Below are positions 32,951-35,142 of a stretch of 35,142 nt of DNA, in pieces (within the stretch, counting starts at the first letter, position 1; every line of letters starts with the position of its first letter). The translations under genes were made by a program, and so were the position numbers. This DNA is from Rhodovibrio sp. (lineage in GTDB: Bacteria > Pseudomonadota > Alphaproteobacteria > Kiloniellales > Rhodovibrionaceae). Location of the stretch: the NCBI GenBank assembly GCA_007127165.1, contig SKZV01000242.1:1-35142 (forward strand), written 5' to 3'. The notes below the pieces were generated by a model that did not search any database, had not been told where the DNA came from, and saw only the letters and a program-made list of their open reading frames with translations.

Positions 32951-35142
32951 TTACTCGTTGCGCAGCAGCGGCGCGGCCTTCTGTCGCAGAGCGCGGAACG
33001 TTCCCGCATAGCCGAACAGCACAGTCACCGTCGCGGCCACGATTACGGTGAGCGCCACCGACCCCGGCAGGAACACGAACCCGCCCTCCATCAAGTAGGT
33101 GACCACCACCCAGGCGGCCAGCGTTCCGATCGCCGCCGCCAGCAGCCCCGTGACCGCGCCCAGCAGGCCGTATTCGAGCAGGAACGCGTTGGTCACGTTT
33201 CGCCGGGTCGCTCCCAGGACCTTCAGCACCACCGCGTCGTAGATTCGCCGTCGCTGGCCTGCCGCGACCGCTCCGGCCAGCACCAGCGTTCCCGCCAGCA
33301 CGGTGACCGATGCGGTCGAGCGAACCGCCGTCGCAATGTTGGAGAGGACCTCGGAGACTTGGCCCAGAACCTCCTTCACCTGGATCGCGGACACGTTCGG
33401 GAACTCCGCGTTGACGGCGTCTTCCAGCGCCGATTCCCGCTCGGGATCGCTGTGAACCGTCGCGATAAAGCTCTGCGGCGCATCCGAAAGAACGCCGGGG
33501 GAGAAGACCATCACGAAGTTGATCTGCAAGTCCGACCACTCGACGGCACGCAGGTTTCCGATCTCCGCCTCGATGTTGCGGCCGAGCACGTTCACGGTCA
33601 AGCTGTCGCCCAACCCCAGCCCCATTGCGTCGGCAACCCGGCGGTCGAGCGAGACCAACTGCGGCCCCTCATAGTCCTCCGGCCACCAATCGCCACGCAC
33701 GACATTCGCGTTTTCCGGCGCTTCGCCGGACCAGGTGATGCCGCGGTCGCCCTGAAAGACCCAGGAGACATCGTCCGGGATCTGCAACTCCTCCACACGG
33801 GTTCCCTCAACGCGGGTAATGCGACCGCGCATCATGGGCACGTGGCGGACCTGCGTGACGCCCTCGAAGTTGCGGACCATCGTCGTGAAGGACTCGATCT
33901 GATCCGGCTGGATATCGATGAAATAGAAGCCGGGGGCTTCCTCCGGCATCTCCTCGAACACCTTCTTGGTGATATTCCCCTCGATCAGCGCGATCGCTAC
34001 CAGCACGGTCAGCCCGAGGCCCAGCGACATCACGACGCTGCCCGTGGGCGCGCCCGGCCGGTGCAGGTTGGAGATCGCGAGCCGCAGGCCCGGACGCCGC
34101 GAGCGGGGAACCCCGCGCGACAGCAGAATGATCGCCCCGGCGGCCAAGCGGAAGACGAGCAGCGCGGCAACCGATCCCACCACGAAACCCAGGGCAAACT
34201 GCCGATCGTCGGAGGTGAAGACCGCCAGCGCCCCCAGCGCCAGCGCCGAAGCGGCGATTCCTACCCAGGCCCAGGCCGGGATTCGCGCGCTTTGATGGGC
34301 GACGACATCGCGGAACAGCGCCGCCGCCGGAATCGCCTGCGCTCTTGCCAGCGGCCACAGCGTGAACGCCAGCGTCGTCAGAAGCCCGAAAAGCGCGGCG
34401 ATGAGCAGCGGCCGTGGATAGATCCCGAAAGCGAGGTCGAAGCCCAGCGCCTCGACCAGCACCGGCCCCACCAGGAGCGGCACGGCGGCGCCTAGCGCCA
34501 CTCCGAGGCCGATCCCCAGAAGCGCGATGGTCAGCACCTGCATGAGATAGGCGGAGAACACCAGCGTGGCGGGCGCGCCGAGGCATTTCAGCGTCGCGAT
34601 CGTGCGTTGCTTGCTGTCCAGGTAGGAGCGGATCGCGTTCGCCACCCCCACGCCGCCGACCAAGAGCGCCGTCAGCCCCACAAGGGTCATGAACAGCGTC
34701 ACCTGATCAACGAAGCGCACGATTCCGGGCGCGGCATTGTCGAGATCGCGAGCGCGCCAGCCGGCGTCGGGGAAAGCGGCGTTCATCTCCGCCCGCCACG
34801 TGTCGCTGTCCATCCCCGGCGGCAAATCCAGCCGGTAATGGTGGTAGGTCAGGCTGCCCGGCTCCATCAGCCCGGATTCCGAGATGCTGGCGTGGCCGAC
34901 CATAACGCGCGGACCGAGCGTGAAGGCGCGCGCCGGGCGGTCCGGCTCCCGCGTGATCGTGCCGCGCACCGTGTAGTCGAGGTCGCCGACGCGCAGAGTG
35001 TCGCCGGTGGACAGGTTCAGACGATCCACGAGAGAGGGATGCACCAGCGCGCCCCAGCGCCCGTCCCGGCGCTCCAGCGTCTCCTGCAACGGCTGCTCCG
35101 GAGTGACGCCGACCCGTCCGTAGAGGGGATAGGCCTCGTCGA
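32951..35142 (-). CDS. FtsX/YbbP-type ABC transporter permease (5' end outside window)
   Basis: The frame is open to the right edge, so the N-terminus is missing; at least 729 residues are visible. Two FtsX-type membrane modules can be seen. One contains LTALLVGGVGVANAIRSYL and a REP-like KQRTIATLKCLGA segment. The other, C-terminal one, contains LAGTLVLAGAVAAGQRRRI followed by AVVLKVLGATR. A large periplasmic domain of the MacB_PCD type lies between helices. The repeated R/K-x-x-x-LKxLGA coupling motif and the overall size match YbbP-like permeases, which pair with a LolD/YbbA-type ATPase. The partner is expected just upstream (beyond 35142). The cargo is unknown; export of envelope or lipid-related substrates is possible. 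Confidence 0.88.
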   Translation of the reverse strand, partial: DEAYPLYGRVGVTPEQPLQETLERRDGRWGALVHPSLVDRLNLSTGDTLRVGDLDYTVRGTITREPDRPARAFTLGPRVMVGHASISESGLMEPGSLTYHHYRLDLPPGMDSDTWRAEMNAAFPDAGWRARDLDNAAPGIVRFVDQVTLFMTLVGLTALLVGGVGVANAIRSYLDSKQRTIATLKCLGAPATLVFSAYLMQVLTIALLGIGLGVALGAAVPLLVGPVLVEALGFDLAFGIYPRPLLIAALFGLLTTLAFTLWPLARAQAIPAAALFRDVVAHQSARIPAWAWVGIAASALALGALAVFTSDDRQFALGFVVGSVAALLVFRLAAGAIILLSRGVPRSRRPGLRLAISNLHRPGAPTGSVVMSLGLGLTVLVAIALIEGNITKKVFEEMPEEAPGFYFIDIQPDQIESFTTMVRNFEGVTQVRHVPMMRGRITRVEGTRVEELQIPDDVSWVFQGDRGITWSGEAPENANVVRGDWWPEDYEGPQLVSLDRRVADAMGLGLGDSLTVNVLGRNIEAEIGNLRAVEWSDLQINFVMVFSPGVLSDAPQSFIATVHSDPERESALEDAVNAEFPNVSAIQVKEVLGQVSEVLSNIATAVRSTASVTVLAGTLVLAGAVAAGQRRRIYDAVVLKVLGATRRNVTNAFLLEYGLLGAVTGLLAAAIGTLAAWVVVTYLMEGGFVFLPGSVALTVIVAATVTVLFGYAGTFRALRQKAAPLLRNE

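Noticed and set aside
32849-34495. 548-residue + strand frame opposite the ABC permease
   Set aside because: No recognisable domain, very His/Arg/Gln-rich; the permease is secure on the minus strand.

Overview
This window is an ordinary-looking stretch of chromosome from a GC-rich alphaproteobacterium. The tol-pal-cpoB-tilS-ftsH-folP-glmM order, the TRAP transporter, the MocR/DUF1127 pair and the alphaproteobacterial-type XRE regulator point to the Rhodospirillales/Rhodovibrionales side, but the exact genus cannot be read from this sequence. I see no rRNA, tRNA, CRISPR array, integrase, transposase or prophage gene. Nearly all of the sequence is explained by conventional genes.

Region 1 (1-11357, all + strand) is a cell-envelope and housekeeping block: the 3' part of tolA, then tolB, pal, cpoB (ybgF), tilS, ftsH, folP, glmM and thiD. 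Tol-Pal keeps the outer membrane attached during division. FtsH is the membrane protease, GlmM makes glucosamine-1-phosphate for murein and LPS, FolP makes dihydropteroate, and ThiD phosphorylates the thiamin pyrimidine. A good sigma70-type promoter precedes pal and an intrinsic terminator follows it, so the block is not one simple transcript.

Region 2 (11358-14084) holds a MocR-type regulator divergent from a small DUF1127 protein. A palindrome lies at the MocR start codon. Two copies of a large palindromic repeat flank the pair, and a MaoC-fold dehydratase follows.

Region 3 (14097-20798) is a minus-strand operon encoding a TRAP transporter (binding protein, small permease, large permease) and an FAD-linked D-lactate/2-hydroxyacid dehydrogenase. 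It probably serves uptake and oxidation of an organic acid. A metallo-beta-lactamase-fold hydrolase resembling AHL lactonases diverges from it, followed by an exported DUF4139 protein.

Region 4 (20870-26632) has a PAS-GGDEF-EAL protein with a broken GGDEF site and an intact EAL site. A ~600-bp TTAA-rich regulatory region separates it from an XRE regulator. A second type of palindromic repeat supplies the stop codon of the XRE gene, and a large P-type cation ATPase follows.

Region 5 (26703-35142) has a GT9 heptosyltransferase-like protein, a PhaJ-like MaoC hydratase, ribF, a two-helix small membrane protein, an orphan PAS histidine kinase, a Bax-inhibitor-1 family protein, and an FtsX/YbbP-type ABC permease that runs off the right edge.

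I did not find a convincing undescribed multi-gene system. The most interesting items are the two repeat families, the MocR/DUF1127 control region, the proline-glutamate rod in TolA, the twin-arginine signal on TolB, the regulatory region beside the EAL gene, and the unusual M6 segment of the P-type ATPase.
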